64,000 nt of DNA from Bacteriovoracaceae bacterium (GCA_019752535.1 JAIEMA010000013.1:55332-119331), one strand, 5' to 3'. Counted from the stretch's first letter, positions 8,450 to 19,406 are shown. Program-made: numbers and translations. Notes: a model not told the origin generated them from the letters alone.

Positions 8450-9091
8450 ATGATGAATTTCTCCCTAAAATACCTCAATCTCCTTAAAACAAAGTTTGAA
8501 GGGTTAAATTTGACTCGGATTCTCGATGAGCAGGAGTTCTACGACAAACAGATTCTCGACTCTATTCTTCCTTATGAGCAATGTGAGGAGTTTAAGAATC
8601 TCATTGAATCGAGAAAATTGGTTGTTGATGTTGGCTTTGGGGGAGGCTTTCCCATCCTTCCCTTGGCTCACCATCTTCCAAAGATTCGATTCATTGGCTT
8701 TGAATCACGGATGAAAAAAGTTGAAGCAGTCAATGTCATTGCTGCTGAGCTGGGCCTGCCGAACGCCAAGACATACCATCAAAGAATTGAAGATGTGCTG
8801 ATTGATAGACCGTGTGTTGTCACCTTTAAAGCTGTGGGGACGGTTACCGATTTTCTTAAAAAGCTTAATGTAAGCAAGAAGGATGTGGGGATTTTCTTCT
8901 ATAAAGGTCCTTCGTTTGCGGAAAAAGAGCAGGGAGAATTCGAGAAAACATTGTCAAAAGAGTGGGAGCTTTTCGTTAACTTTCAGCTTAAAGTACCCGG
9001 TACAGAAGAGAGAAGAATTATAGGTTTTAGGCCCATAAATGTTCCACGTGGAACAAGTAAAAACCTTGTCAAATTGAGCGATATTTTCTAA
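8450..9091 (+). CDS. rsmG: 16S rRNA (guanine-527-N7)-methyltransferase RsmG
   Basis: RsmG (GidB) methylates G527 in the 530 loop of 16S rRNA using S-adenosylmethionine. The 213-residue protein has the SAM-binding motif VVDVGFGGGFPILPLA (about 58-73), followed by FIGFESRMKKVEAVN. Two adjacent ATG codons (8450 and 8453) could start it. A parS site is embedded in the coding sequence near the C terminus, where it encodes NVPRGT. The gene lies between mnmG and parA. Confidence 0.93.
   Translation: MMNFSLKYLNLLKTKFEGLNLTRILDEQEFYDKQILDSILPYEQCEEFKNLIESRKLVVDVGFGGGFPILPLAHHLPKIRFIGFESRMKKVEAVNVIAAELGLPNAKTYHQRIEDVLIDRPCVVTFKAVGTVTDFLKKLNVSKKDVGIFFYKGPSFAEKEQGEFEKTLSKEWELFVNFQLKVPGTEERRIIGFRPINVPRGTSKNLVKLSDIF
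9040..9055. promoter_or_regulatory. parS centromere site 2, inside rsmG
   Basis: This is an exact copy of the TGTTCCACGTGGAACA palindrome at 6585-6600. It lies within the rsmG reading frame, 75 bases before parA, so these bases both encode protein and provide a probable ParB loading site. Two identical 16-mers so close together next to parAB make chance very unlikely. Confidence 0.92.
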
Positions 9092-9129
9092 AAATAGATG
9101 TCTCGAATACCTTTCAAAGGGAGTCATAA

Positions 9130-10002
9130 GTGGCTAAAATTATTGCAATCGCCAACCAAAAGGGCGGTGTCGGCAAAACCACCACGGCCATCAACCTCAG
9201 CGCATGCCTCGCCGCAGCAGAAAGAAGAACCCTTCTTCTTGACTTGGACCCACAAGGGAACGCAAGTATTGGCCTTGGACTAAACAAAGAGAGTTTTAGT
9301 CAACTAAACATCTATCACGCCCTCATTGGTGAAGAATCAATTGAGAACTGCCTCTATAGGACCGAGTTGCCGGGATTAGATATTTGCCCTTCGGATAACA
9401 ATTTGATCGGGGCCGAGATTGAATTAGTAAGTGCCTACGCGCGTGAGAGTAAGCTTAAAACCGCCCTTGAACCGATAATGGATAAGTACGACTACATCAT
9501 TATCGATTGCGCGCCTTCATTGAATATTTTGGCCGTAAATGCACTCAATGCGGCCCACTCTTTTTTAGTTCCGATGCAAACTGAATTTTTGGCGATGGAA
9601 GGTCTCTCTCAACTTTTGAATACTGTTCGCTTAATCAGAGCAAGCTTAAATCCCAAGCTAGAACTAGAGGGAATTTTGCTCACCATGTATGACTCGAGAA
9701 ACAATCTCTCAAAGCTTGTGGCCCAAGATTTAATGAATCATTTCAAAGATGACATCATGAAGTCGATCATTCCAAGAAACGTGAAGCTTTCAGAGTGTCC
9801 TTCACATGGAAAACCAATCATTCTTTACGACATTGCCTCAAAAGGCAGCGAAGCTTATTTGTCACTAGCAAAAGAAATCATTCTCAAAACGGAAGGCAAA
9901 AAGGAAGTTTCTATGAAAGAAACTTCTGAGCCGGTGAAGGCGATACTTCCTTCTTCACCTCCACGCATTCCATCTTTTGATGACTACGAAATTCAACAAT
10001 AA
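9130..10002 (+). CDS. parA: Chromosome partitioning ATPase ParA (Soj)
   Basis: ParA is a Walker-type ATPase that binds the nucleoid and moves ParB-parS complexes during chromosome segregation. The 290 residues begin MAKIIAIANQ with the deviant Walker A KGGVGKTT at 11-18, followed by LLDLDPQGNAS and DYIIIDCAPSL. The GTG start at 9130 has the purine-rich site AAAGGGAG just upstream. The C-terminal 30 residues are a Pro/Ser-rich extension that most Soj proteins lack. parB follows after nine bases. Confidence 0.95.
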   Translation: MAKIIAIANQKGGVGKTTTAINLSACLAAAERRTLLLDLDPQGNASIGLGLNKESFSQLNIYHALIGEESIENCLYRTELPGLDICPSDNNLIGAEIELVSAYARESKLKTALEPIMDKYDYIIIDCAPSLNILAVNALNAAHSFLVPMQTEFLAMEGLSQLLNTVRLIRASLNPKLELEGILLTMYDSRNNLSKLVAQDLMNHFKDDIMKSIIPRNVKLSECPSHGKPIILYDIASKGSEAYLSLAKEIILKTEGKKEVSMKETSEPVKAILPSSPPRIPSFDDYEIQQ

Positions 10003-10011
10003 GGGGACCCC

Positions 10012-10926
10012 ATGAACATGAAGCAAAAACCACAGTTAGGTAAAGGTATGGCTGCATTATTGGGTGGCGGTCCTATCGGGGCGCCTTCTCAAAAGATACT
10101 CCACGAGCCAGGTTCGGCAAAAGTAGAAACAAAAACGATCATCGAGCATCAGCCGATGTTAGTGCCGCTTGAGAACATCATTCCAAATCGCGGACAGCCT
10201 AGAAAAATATTCAAAGAAAAAGATCTTTTAGAGCTCGCCGAAAGTATTAAAGAAAACGGCGTGATTCAGCCTCTTCTGGTCGCAGAAACTGAGGGTGGAA
10301 AATTTGAACTTATAGCAGGGGAGAGAAGACTAAGAGCTTCTAAGCTTGCGGGTCTTGAGGGGGTTCCAGTTCTCGTTAAAAGAGTGACTAAGAAAGACAA
10401 TATGGTCATGGCTATTATTGAGAACGTTCAGCGCTCAGATCTGAATTGTATTGAAGAAGGTTTAGCTTATTTCCAATTAATGAATGAGTTTGGTTTAACA
10501 CAAGAAGAAGTTGCTAAGAAAGTCGGTAAAGAGAGATCAACGGTTGCGAACTTTCTACGCATTTTGAAATTACCGAAAGACGTCATCATGCTTCTTAATA
10601 AAGAGCAGCTCTCATTCGGCCACGCAAAAGTTCTTGTTGGCCTCGGTGATGATGAATCAGCGAAAAGATTTGCCAATGAAGCGGCCACAAAAAATCTTTC
10701 AGTTCGTGAATTGGAAGACCTCGTTAAGGCCGGAAAAAAGAAAGTTAAAGCAAAAGAAGGTAAAAACATAGTAGCCGAGAGATATGATCAACTTAAAGAT
10801 CGCCTCGAAAAGAAAACTGGTTTTCATTTTGCTTTAAAATCTAAGAAAAATGGCGCGGGATCGATTACAATAAAATTCAGCAACGAAGCCGAATTCAATG
10901 ATGTGTTCGGTTATTTGATGAAATAG
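10012..10926 (+). CDS. parB: Chromosome partitioning protein ParB (Spo0J)
   Basis: ParB loads at parS, uses CTP to clamp and slide along DNA, and is positioned by ParA. The 304-residue protein has the N-terminal domain with PLENIIPNRGQPRKIF and the CTP-binding box IAGERRLRASK, a central helix-turn-helix (TQEEVAKKVGKERSTVANF) and a C-terminal dimerisation domain. The AAGGGGA site before the ATG at 10012 supports this start. The first residues (QLGKGMAALLGG) resemble the segment that stimulates ParA ATPase in other ParB proteins. Two parS sites lie 1-3.4 kb upstream. Confidence 0.95.
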   Translation: MNMKQKPQLGKGMAALLGGGPIGAPSQKILHEPGSAKVETKTIIEHQPMLVPLENIIPNRGQPRKIFKEKDLLELAESIKENGVIQPLLVAETEGGKFELIAGERRLRASKLAGLEGVPVLVKRVTKKDNMVMAIIENVQRSDLNCIEEGLAYFQLMNEFGLTQEEVAKKVGKERSTVANFLRILKLPKDVIMLLNKEQLSFGHAKVLVGLGDDESAKRFANEAATKNLSVRELEDLVKAGKKKVKAKEGKNIVAERYDQLKDRLEKKTGFHFALKSKKNGAGSITIKFSNEAEFNDVFGYLMK

Positions 10927-10933
10927 GATTCAC

Positions 10934-11269
10934 GTGTCAAAAAGAAATGAGATTTGCGCCATTATTGAAGAAGGCTGCAAATTTGAAGGCAATCTCTCTT
11001 TTAGTGGTGTTGTGCGTATAGCCGGAGTCGTCAATGGCTCCGTGTTTTCAAATGACACACTCATCATTTCTGAAGGCGCCATTATCAACGCAGATATTAA
11101 CGCCAATGTCGTCATTATATCTGGTTCAGTTAAAGGCAACATCAAGGCCTCCTCACGTGTAGAAATTCGACGCCCGGCAAGATTTGAAGGAACAGTGATT
11201 TCTCCTTCACTTGTTGTAGAAGAGGGCGTTATTTTCCACGGCGTCACAAAGATGAAAGAGAAGAAATAA
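10934..11269 (+). CDS. Bactofilin (polymer-forming cytoskeletal protein)
   Basis: Bactofilins form stable filaments of beta-helical subunits that scaffold cell-shape, stalk or chromosome-positioning functions. The 111 residues fit the DUF583 pattern of short hydrophobic/Gly repeats, such as CKFEGNLSFSGVVRIAGVVNG and VVIISGSVKGNIKASSRVEI. It starts with GTG at 10934 behind an AGGA site. It follows parB by seven bases; in Myxococcus bactofilins interact with the ParABS machinery, so a role in origin positioning is plausible here but inferred. Confidence 0.88.
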   Translation: MSKRNEICAIIEEGCKFEGNLSFSGVVRIAGVVNGSVFSNDTLIISEGAIINADINANVVIISGSVKGNIKASSRVEIRRPARFEGTVISPSLVVEEGVIFHGVTKMKEKK

Positions 11270-11274
11270 CTAGC

Positions 11275-11305
11275 TTGACGATACTCCCGGCTACGTCTAT
11301 TTAAT
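11275..11305 (+). promoter_or_regulatory. Probable sigma-70 promoter of the atp operon
   Basis: TTGACG at 11275-11280 is a near-perfect -35 hexamer. The AT stretch 11298-11305 offers TTTAAT at 11300-11305 (five of six matches, 19-base spacer) or TATTTA at 11298-11303 (17-base spacer) as the -10. It lies between the bactofilin stop and the first ATP synthase gene. Confidence 0.5.
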
Positions 11306-11339
11306 TACAGCTAATTAACCAACTTCCGGGACCGTATTA

Positions 11340-11783
11340 ATGGATACAGTTAAAGCCATTTTCACCCAACTGGGTGTCGACTCTTCACTTCTGCCACAAT
11401 TTATAATCGTGTTTGTAATGTTCATCATTGCGAAATTTTTATTTCTTAATCACTTGCAGTTTGTTTTAGAAAATCGCGAAGAAAAAACTATCAAGCTTGA
11501 AAGCAGTGCTGATAGCACACTTGAGAGCGTGAACAAAATGGCACAAGAATATAAAAGTAAAATTGATGGTGCCAATAAAGAATCGATGAAAATTGTCTCT
11601 TCAAAAAAAGCAGAGATCCAAGCACGCCACGGCGAAACGTATAAAAAAACAGAAAAAGAAATTAATCAATTTGTAGAAGATTCACGCTTAAGTTTCGAGA
11701 GAGAAATCCAGGACAACCGCTCAAAGTTTATGAGCGAGATTGAAGGACTTTCGGGCGAGCTTGTTAAGAAAATTTTAAACTGA
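11340..11783 (+). CDS. atpF': F1Fo ATP synthase subunit b-like (b')
   Basis: This 147-residue protein has one membrane segment (about 20-36) followed by a long charged helix, the architecture of the ATP synthase peripheral stalk. Directly downstream lies a second b-type gene, so the enzyme probably has a b/b' heterodimeric stalk, as in several deltaproteobacterial lineages, alphaproteobacteria and cyanobacteria. The membrane-to-charge transition (LQFVLENREEKTIKLESS) is characteristic. It is the first gene of the seven-gene atp operon. Confidence 0.85.
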   Translation: MDTVKAIFTQLGVDSSLLPQFIIVFVMFIIAKFLFLNHLQFVLENREEKTIKLESSADSTLESVNKMAQEYKSKIDGANKESMKIVSSKKAEIQARHGETYKKTEKEINQFVEDSRLSFEREIQDNRSKFMSEIEGLSGELVKKILN

Positions 11784-11791
11784 GGTTATTC

Positions 11792-12337
11792 ATGGTTTGG
11801 AATGCATATTTAATTCTTGGATTAAGTGCAATTGCAACAGATGCATTGGCTTCTGGCGGCGGTCACAAGGGTCATCTCACTGATTTGATTGCTCCACTTG
11901 TTAACGTTGCTGTTTTAGCTGGCTTTCTGATTTGGAAATTAAAAAAACCAATGTCCGAGCATTTCAAAAAAATGTCTGAGGAAATTGAGAATACGCTTGA
12001 GCGCGCAAGCCTAAAATCTAAAGAGGCTGAGGTAATGCTTCAGGCCCAAAAGAAAAAAATGGCTAATGTTGAAGCAGAGGCTAAGGAAATCATCCGTCAC
12101 GCAGAATCAGAAATTAAAACGTATGAGAAAGCTTATGCACGAGAGATTGAAGAGAAATCATTCAAACTCAAGACAGATGCAACCTCTAAGATAGAAGCAG
12201 AAAGAAAAGCGATGATTGGTGCCCTCAATGCAACACTTTTAGATGAAGTTATTGCTAAGGCAAAAACCACGATTAAAGGAAATAAAGATTTCCAAAATCA
12301 AGCTTCGGCAAAAATCTTCGGAGATATGATTAAATGA
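11792..12337 (+). CDS. atpF: F1Fo ATP synthase subunit b
   Basis: Subunit b forms the peripheral stalk that holds F1 against rotation. The 181-residue protein has an N-terminal hydrophobic stretch ending ALASGGGHKG, which could be a cleaved signal peptide as seen in related lineages. A membrane helix (about 35-51, LIAPLVNVAVLAGFLIWKL) and a long coiled coil follow. The next gene, atpH, overlaps its stop by four bases. A GAGG site lies before the ATG at 11792. Confidence 0.9.
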   Translation: MVWNAYLILGLSAIATDALASGGGHKGHLTDLIAPLVNVAVLAGFLIWKLKKPMSEHFKKMSEEIENTLERASLKSKEAEVMLQAQKKKMANVEAEAKEIIRHAESEIKTYEKAYAREIEEKSFKLKTDATSKIEAERKAMIGALNATLLDEVIAKAKTTIKGNKDFQNQASAKIFGDMIK

Positions 12338-12873
12338 AACAACAGACGGTATCAAAAATTTACGCTCAAGCCCTTTTGCAATTAGGGGAAGAGAAGAAAG
12401 TAAAAGTTGTTGATGAACTTATCGCTTTAACAGAGATGATTAATAAGACGAATTCTCTTGAGAACGTATTGTTCCTAGATGTTTTCACACAAGAAGAGAA
12501 AAAAGCAGTTTTTGCAGACATCGCTAAGAAAGCTGGTCTCGCTGAAGTTGTAGTCGGAATGGTGAACTATCTTATCGAAGAGAAGCGCATTGGCCTTATG
12601 CCATTGATCGTTAAAGAGATGATTGTTCTCGATGATGAAAGAAAGGGTTTCCTCAAGGGAACAATTGAAGGCGCAGAACTTGAAAGTGATCCGAAGCTTA
12701 TCGAGAAAATGAAAGCTTTCTTAAAAGAGCGTCTTGGAAAAGAGCCAAGCCTTACTTATATCCAAAATAAAAACATTAGTGCTGGTTACCGTGTGACTGT
12801 TGAAGATCTTCAAATGGACGCATCACTCGATTATCAGCTTGATCAATTTAAACAATCAGTAATTAGCGAATAA
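12334..12873 (+). CDS. atpH: F1Fo ATP synthase subunit delta
   Basis: Subunit delta links the alpha subunits to the peripheral stalk. The 179 residues show the family's N-terminal helical domain (SKIYAQALLQLGEEKK) and a C-terminal domain containing GYRVTVEDLQMDASLDYQLDQF, close to the conserved GGxxIxxxDxxxDxSxxxxLxxL signature. It starts in an ATGA overlap with atpF and precedes atpA by 18 bases. Confidence 0.92.
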   Translation: MKQQTVSKIYAQALLQLGEEKKVKVVDELIALTEMINKTNSLENVLFLDVFTQEEKKAVFADIAKKAGLAEVVVGMVNYLIEEKRIGLMPLIVKEMIVLDDERKGFLKGTIEGAELESDPKLIEKMKAFLKERLGKEPSLTYIQNKNISAGYRVTVEDLQMDASLDYQLDQFKQSVISE

Positions 12874-12891
12874 CTGCAAGGAAGGAAGATT

Positions 12892-14406
12892 ATGACGACA
12901 ACCATCCGCCCGGAAGAGATTACCGGAATCATTAAAGAGCGCATTTCGAATTTCGAATCACGCCTACAAATGAACGAAATCGGAACAGTACTTACCATCG
13001 GTGATGGTGTGGCACGTGTTTTCGGTCTAAAGAACGTTCTCTCTGGAGAACTTGTTGAGTTCGAAGGTGGCGTTAAGGGAATGGTATTGAACCTTGAAAC
13101 AAATAACGTTGGTATCGCCGTTCTTGGTGAAGACAATGCTATTAAAGAAGGATCAACAGTTAAGAGAACTGAAAAAATCGTATCAGTTCCTGTTGGCGAC
13201 GCTCTTCTCGGCCGCGTAGTCAACGCGATCGGTGAAGCAATTGATGGTAACGGTGAAATTCAATCAAAAGAATGGCGTCAAGTAGAAACAAAAGCACCGG
13301 GCATCATTGCTCGTAAATCAGTTCATGAGCCTCTTCAAACAGGTATCAAGGCAATTGATTCAATGATTCCAATCGGCCGTGGTCAGCGCGAGCTTATCAT
13401 TGGTGACCGTAAAACAGGTAAAACAGCTGTTGCAGTCGACACGATCATTAACCAAAAAGGTAAGGGTGTTGTTTGTATCTACGTAGCCGTAGGTCAAAAG
13501 CAATCTACCGTTCGCCAAGTTTATCAAAAACTCTCTGAAGCCGGCGCTCTTGAGTACACAATTATCGTGTCTGCTCCAGCTTCTGCTTCTGCACCATTGC
13601 AGTACCTTGCTCCATATACTGGTTGTACAATGGGTGAGTACTACCGCGATAACGGCAAGCACGCCTTGATCGTTTATGATGACTTAACTAAGCAAGCACA
13701 GGCTTACCGCCAAATGTCTCTTCTTCTTCGTCGTCCTCCAGGCCGCGAAGCTTTCCCTGGAGACGTTTTCTACATTCACTCTCGTCTTTTAGAGCGTGCT
13801 TGTAAGGTGAACGATTCATTGGGTGCAGGCTCAATGACAGCTCTACCAATCATTGAAACTCAAGAGGGTGACGTTTCGGCGTACATTCCTACAAACGTAA
13901 TTTCAATTACAGATGGACAGATTTATCTTGAATCAGATCTTTTCAACTCTGGTATCCGCCCAGCGGTTAACGTTGGTCTTTCGGTTTCTCGAGTGGGTGG
14001 ATCGGCTCAAACTAAAGCCATGAAGAAAGTTGCTGGTACTCTTCGCCTTGATCTTGCTCAGTTCCGTGAACTTGCAGCGTTTGCTCAGTTCGGATCTGAT
14101 CTTGATGAAGCGACTCAGCGTCAGCTTGCCAGAGGTTCACGTCTTGTTGAACTTTTAAAGCAAGGCCAATATCAGCCTGTTGAAGTAACAGATCAAGTTG
14201 TGGCCATTTTCGGTGCAATTAAAGGTCTCTTTGATGCAATTCCTGTTGAGAAAATTCAATCAGCAGAGAAAGAGCTTATTGAGTTCTTGAATAGTAAGCA
14301 TGCAGATTTGATTGGTGCTATCCGCAAGGAAAACGCTATTTCTGCTGACAGTGAAAGTAAATTGGTCGAGGCGATTAAGAGTTTCGTAGCTGCTTACAAA
14401 CACTAA
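12892..14406 (+). CDS. atpA: F1Fo ATP synthase subunit alpha
   Basis: Alpha subunits alternate with beta in the F1 hexamer and carry non-catalytic nucleotide sites. The 504-residue protein has the usual length, the P-loop GDRKTGKT (about 172-179; most have GDRQTGKT), the YDDLTKQA box and the signature [11 protein letters not shown] in the form [13 protein letters not shown]. The gene has a strong ribosome binding site, AAGGAAGG, just upstream. Codon use is biased as in highly expressed genes. Confidence 0.97.
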   Translation: MTTTIRPEEITGIIKERISNFESRLQMNEIGTVLTIGDGVARVFGLKNVLSGELVEFEGGVKGMVLNLETNNVGIAVLGEDNAIKEGSTVKRTEKIVSVPVGDALLGRVVNAIGEAIDGNGEIQSKEWRQVETKAPGIIARKSVHEPLQTGIKAIDSMIPIGRGQRELIIGDRKTGKTAVAVDTIINQKGKGVVCIYVAVGQKQSTVRQVYQKLSEAGALEYTIIVSAPASASAPLQYLAPYTGCTMGEYYRDNGKHALIVYDDLTKQAQAYRQMSLLLRRPPGREAFPGDVFYIHSRLLERACKVNDSLGAGSMTALPIIETQEGDVSAYIPTNVISITDGQIYLESDLFNSGIRPAVNVGLSVSRVGGSAQTKAMKKVAGTLRLDLAQFRELAAFAQFGSDLDEATQRQLARGSRLVELLKQGQYQPVEVTDQVVAIFGAIKGLFDAIPVEKIQSAEKELIEFLNSKHADLIGAIRKENAISADSESKLVEAIKSFVAAYKH

Positions 14407-14426
14407 AGTTATTAAGGCGATAGTCC

Positions 14427-16725
<2,299 letters not shown>

Positions 16726-16728
16726 TTC

Positions 16729-17142
16729 ATGGCTGCTTTTAAGCTCAATTTGTTCACACCGAAAGGGAATGTTGTTAAGGGCCTTGAGTGTTCGGACATC
16801 ACTGTCCCAACAGTACGTGGCGAAATTAACATTCTTCCTGATCACACCCATATTCTAACTGAGTTGGGCACTGGTGTATTAACGGCGAAAACTTCTGATG
16901 GTGCTGTTAGGCATTTTTCTGTCACAGCGGGACTGTGCAGAGTGATGCAAGATACTGTCACGGTCCTTTCGTTTACATCAGAGAAACCTGAGCAAATTGA
17001 TATTGAGCGCGCAAAGGCCGCAAAAGCCAAAGCAGCTTCTCGTCTTGCTGGCGAATCAAACCTTTCTGATGTTGAACTTATTAAGTTCAGAAGAAAGCTT
17101 GAGAGAGCGGAGATGAGACTGAGGCTTGGAAATCTCTACTAA
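16729..17142 (+). CDS. atpC: F1Fo ATP synthase subunit epsilon
   Basis: Epsilon joins gamma to the c-ring and can inhibit ATP hydrolysis. The 137 residues have the N-terminal beta-sandwich (FKLNLFTPKGNVVKGLECSD, then TVRGEINILPDHTHIL) and a C-terminal helical hairpin rich in Ala and charged residues. It begins three bases after the atpD stop and is the last gene of the operon. Genes for subunits a and c (atpB, atpE) are not in this window. Confidence 0.95.
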   Translation: MAAFKLNLFTPKGNVVKGLECSDITVPTVRGEINILPDHTHILTELGTGVLTAKTSDGAVRHFSVTAGLCRVMQDTVTVLSFTSEKPEQIDIERAKAAKAKAASRLAGESNLSDVELIKFRRKLERAEMRLRLGNLY

Positions 17143-17154
17143 ATGGTCCTACAG

Positions 17155-17182
17155 GGGCACCCGTTGGGTGCCCTTTCTTTTT
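17155..17182 (+). terminator. Rho-independent terminator of the atp operon
   Basis: A perfect 8-base stem GGGCACCC/GGGTGCCC with a GTT loop is followed by TTTCTTTTT. It lies 12 bases after the atpC stop and closes the operon. Confidence 0.93.
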
Positions 17183-17226
17183 GAACACCAAAAAAACATT
17201 TTTGCCCCGATAGGACCAGCGCGTGC

Positions 17227-17252
17227 TGACTACTCACCTGTCGACTACTCAA
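17227..17252. repeat. Paired TGACTACTCAC-like elements upstream of the 688-residue gene
   Basis: TGACTACTCAC at 17227-17237 and CGACTACTCAA at 17242-17252 share the nine-base word GACTACTCA and lie 15 bases apart. They sit about 90 bases before the start codon at 17340. The exact reverse complement of the first element occurs three times inside the gene. They could be operator sites; the function is unknown. Confidence 0.5.
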
Positions 17253-17339
17253 AAACCGCACATGAGTATCTAAAATCGATCACTTAACGGCCCGTATCAC
17301 TATCACTTAGAGCGATATTTCTTTAGAATAAAGATACGC

Positions 17340-19406
17340 ATGAAAACGATTGTCACACGGATGTTGACCACCTTCTCGCTTATTGTCCTGCTTATGGTAG
17401 CGGCTCTAATCGTGCGTCTTCAGCAGTGGAATTCGGAGATCGGCTACGTTGAATGGAGTGAGGCCCCTTCACTCTATATGGGTGATTCTAAGCTTGATAA
17501 AAACACCCAGCGCCTGACTCTTGCCGATGATTTCAAAAACTATGAATTGGAAGAAATTAAAACGGTATCTCGTGCTGTTGCTCGCAATGAAGTCCAGTCA
17601 AAGGTAAGAGTTTTTCCTTCTGTTAAGTTTCAAAACATCAAAAAGCAAATTCATATTCTAGACGAAGTCTTTTCACCTACTGAAGACACTGTAGAGGGTG
17701 AGAGCTGGAAGCAGATACAGGGCTCAATTGAAACCCCAGTCTTTGACTCTATTAAACTCGAGCCAGTCAAAGCACAGAAGATAGAATCAGCAAACATGAT
17801 TGCACTATTGGATCTTGTTATCTTTCCTAAAGAAGAGATTGTGGCAGAAGCCAGCAAAGAAGTTGAAGCAGTTAAAGAAATTGAAATTAAGGATGAAGTA
17901 AAGACAACTCAGTCTAAAACTGTTGAAGCAGTTGAGCCGGAGTTTTTTACATATGAATCAGAGGCGCAGGAAGTGGCTGCGGTTAATGTGCCTGAGAAGA
18001 ATTCTGAAAAGATACAACCATTACAAAAATACAGTCTTCCAAAAGACGTTCATTTAAAATCTGAAACGAAAAGCGTGAGTAGTCAGCAGCAAGTGGTTAA
18101 TCAAGGATCTGGCTTTCTGGCTTATCAATATAATGAAAACAAATCAGATAAACTGATTGCTGCCGCAGATATACCAAAATTTAAAAAGCCAACATTACAT
18201 CCAAAGAAATCAGAACCGATTGCTGATGAGTCAAACAAGAATGCTTTTGTGAGTAGTCACCAGGCGCAGGTGAAGTTCTCTCCTTTATCGGTGAGTAGTC
18301 AGACGGAAAAGTTAAGAAATTTTGAGATCCGCGCCCAGGACAATGGTTTTACAACATTACAAGATAATGGATCTGGAGAAGTGAATATAACAGAGACGAC
18401 TGATGGGTCAGTAAACTCAAGAAGTTTCCAGTTGCTTCATAAAGACCACGCGACCACACACGTGGATGTTCCCATGATTGATGGTCAAATCAATCTAGAG
18501 ATTCCGGCCATTGAACGTGAATATCTCTCAACGTTCTATGTTCAACCAAAAAGAGTTCCCCTGGGTTATGTAATTGTTGAGCTGGATGAAGAAACAGAAA
18601 ATCTCACACTTGATGGCCAGCCCTATGTGGTGAATAAGCTGAATGCAGAGTTTAAAAAAACAAAAGGTGAGGACTATAGATACCTTCTTCTCGCAGGTGT
18701 CGAGGTTGGAAACAGATTGATGACTGTGACGAAGCTTGATGGACAAAAATCTGTGAGAATCATTCATGTACACGAGGAAGAAGTCACATTTGATGCAAAT
18801 CTATTTGGCAGCAGAGGGGATTTGGTTCTGAAGCTAAGCGAAGAAGACACCCTGAGTAGAGAAAAAAGAGATTTGGTCATTTCTGGCGAAGACGTTGAAA
18901 TGACATTTTCAGGAGTAAAAGCTTCAAAGAAAGCACCGAGTACATATAGACTTAAAAGTGGTCAACTCTTGCTGGGTGCTAGACACTACATCACTCTTAA
19001 GCACCAAAGAGAAGAAATCTTTCTTGGTGTAGACAGCAGCACTGAAGCCGTCATTCCTTCAGAAGCTTTTATTGGTGAAGTCATAAGAAAATTTGGCATA
19101 CAGGGTAACTCTCAAGCCTGTGTCGTTCAGGTCAATCTAGCGAAGCCTGCCAAGAGCTATGAAGTTCTTGCAGAGTCACACGCTCAGTCGCACGTCAGCT
19201 ATGGTCTTGTTCTTGATAAAGATGGCCAGTTCTATGAATCAATGGGAGAGAAATCAAGAAGACTGCTAATTATGTCTGAAAACCAAGGTGGAGATAAGGC
19301 TTCACAAAACGCAAAATTAAATATTCGCCTGAATTATATAGATGGTACTTCAAAAAGCTTCTCTAGCTTCTGTTCTCCAAATAGCTATCTCGTCGAACAA
19401 TTATAA
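17340..19406 (+). CDS. Unknown membrane-anchored exported protein, 688 residues
   Basis: I do not recognise this family. It has one N-terminal membrane helix or uncleaved signal (about 8-27), then a long stretch rich in Glu, Lys, Val and Ser (about 60-310) that looks disordered. A C-terminal half follows (about 350-685) with alternating beta-like segments such as YVIVELDEETENLTLDGQPY and HVHEEEVTFDANLFGSRGD, perhaps several beta-sandwich domains. The sequence VSSQ or VSSH recurs at residues 246, 304 and 318, each time with identical codons. It stands alone on this strand after the atp terminator. Its 3' end overlaps the convergent transglycosylase gene by 22 bases. An envelope or surface role is inferred from topology only. 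Confidence 0.8.
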   Translation: MKTIVTRMLTTFSLIVLLMVAALIVRLQQWNSEIGYVEWSEAPSLYMGDSKLDKNTQRLTLADDFKNYELEEIKTVSRAVARNEVQSKVRVFPSVKFQNIKKQIHILDEVFSPTEDTVEGESWKQIQGSIETPVFDSIKLEPVKAQKIESANMIALLDLVIFPKEEIVAEASKEVEAVKEIEIKDEVKTTQSKTVEAVEPEFFTYESEAQEVAAVNVPEKNSEKIQPLQKYSLPKDVHLKSETKSVSSQQQVVNQGSGFLAYQYNENKSDKLIAAADIPKFKKPTLHPKKSEPIADESNKNAFVSSHQAQVKFSPLSVSSQTEKLRNFEIRAQDNGFTTLQDNGSGEVNITETTDGSVNSRSFQLLHKDHATTHVDVPMIDGQINLEIPAIEREYLSTFYVQPKRVPLGYVIVELDEETENLTLDGQPYVVNKLNAEFKKTKGEDYRYLLLAGVEVGNRLMTVTKLDGQKSVRIIHVHEEEVTFDANLFGSRGDLVLKLSEEDTLSREKRDLVISGEDVEMTFSGVKASKKAPSTYRLKSGQLLLGARHYITLKHQREEIFLGVDSSTEAVIPSEAFIGEVIRKFGIQGNSQACVVQVNLAKPAKSYEVLAESHAQSHVSYGLVLDKDGQFYESMGEKSRRLLIMSENQGGDKASQNAKLNIRLNYIDGTSKSFSSFCSPNSYLVEQL
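18075..18301 (+). repeat. Three in-frame copies of GTGAGTAGTCA
   Basis: The 11-base word GTGAGTAGTCA occurs at 18075-18085, 18249-18259 and 18291-18301, always in frame and read as Val-Ser-Ser-Gln/His. Its reverse complement is found upstream at 17227-17237. Serine and valine have many synonymous codons, so exact identity in all three copies is unexpected. Confidence 0.7.

Noticed and set aside
10925..10941. CACGTG core overlapping the bactofilin GTG start, as a possible third parS
   Set aside because: Only the central CACGTG and a few flanking bases match (about 11 of 16 to the general parS consensus). It lacks the palindromic arms found in the two perfect sites.
17340..19406. TonB-like or secretion-system component identity for the 688-residue protein
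   Set aside because: It has an N-terminal anchor and an acidic/Pro-containing middle, but no TonB C-terminal box or secretion motif is visible.
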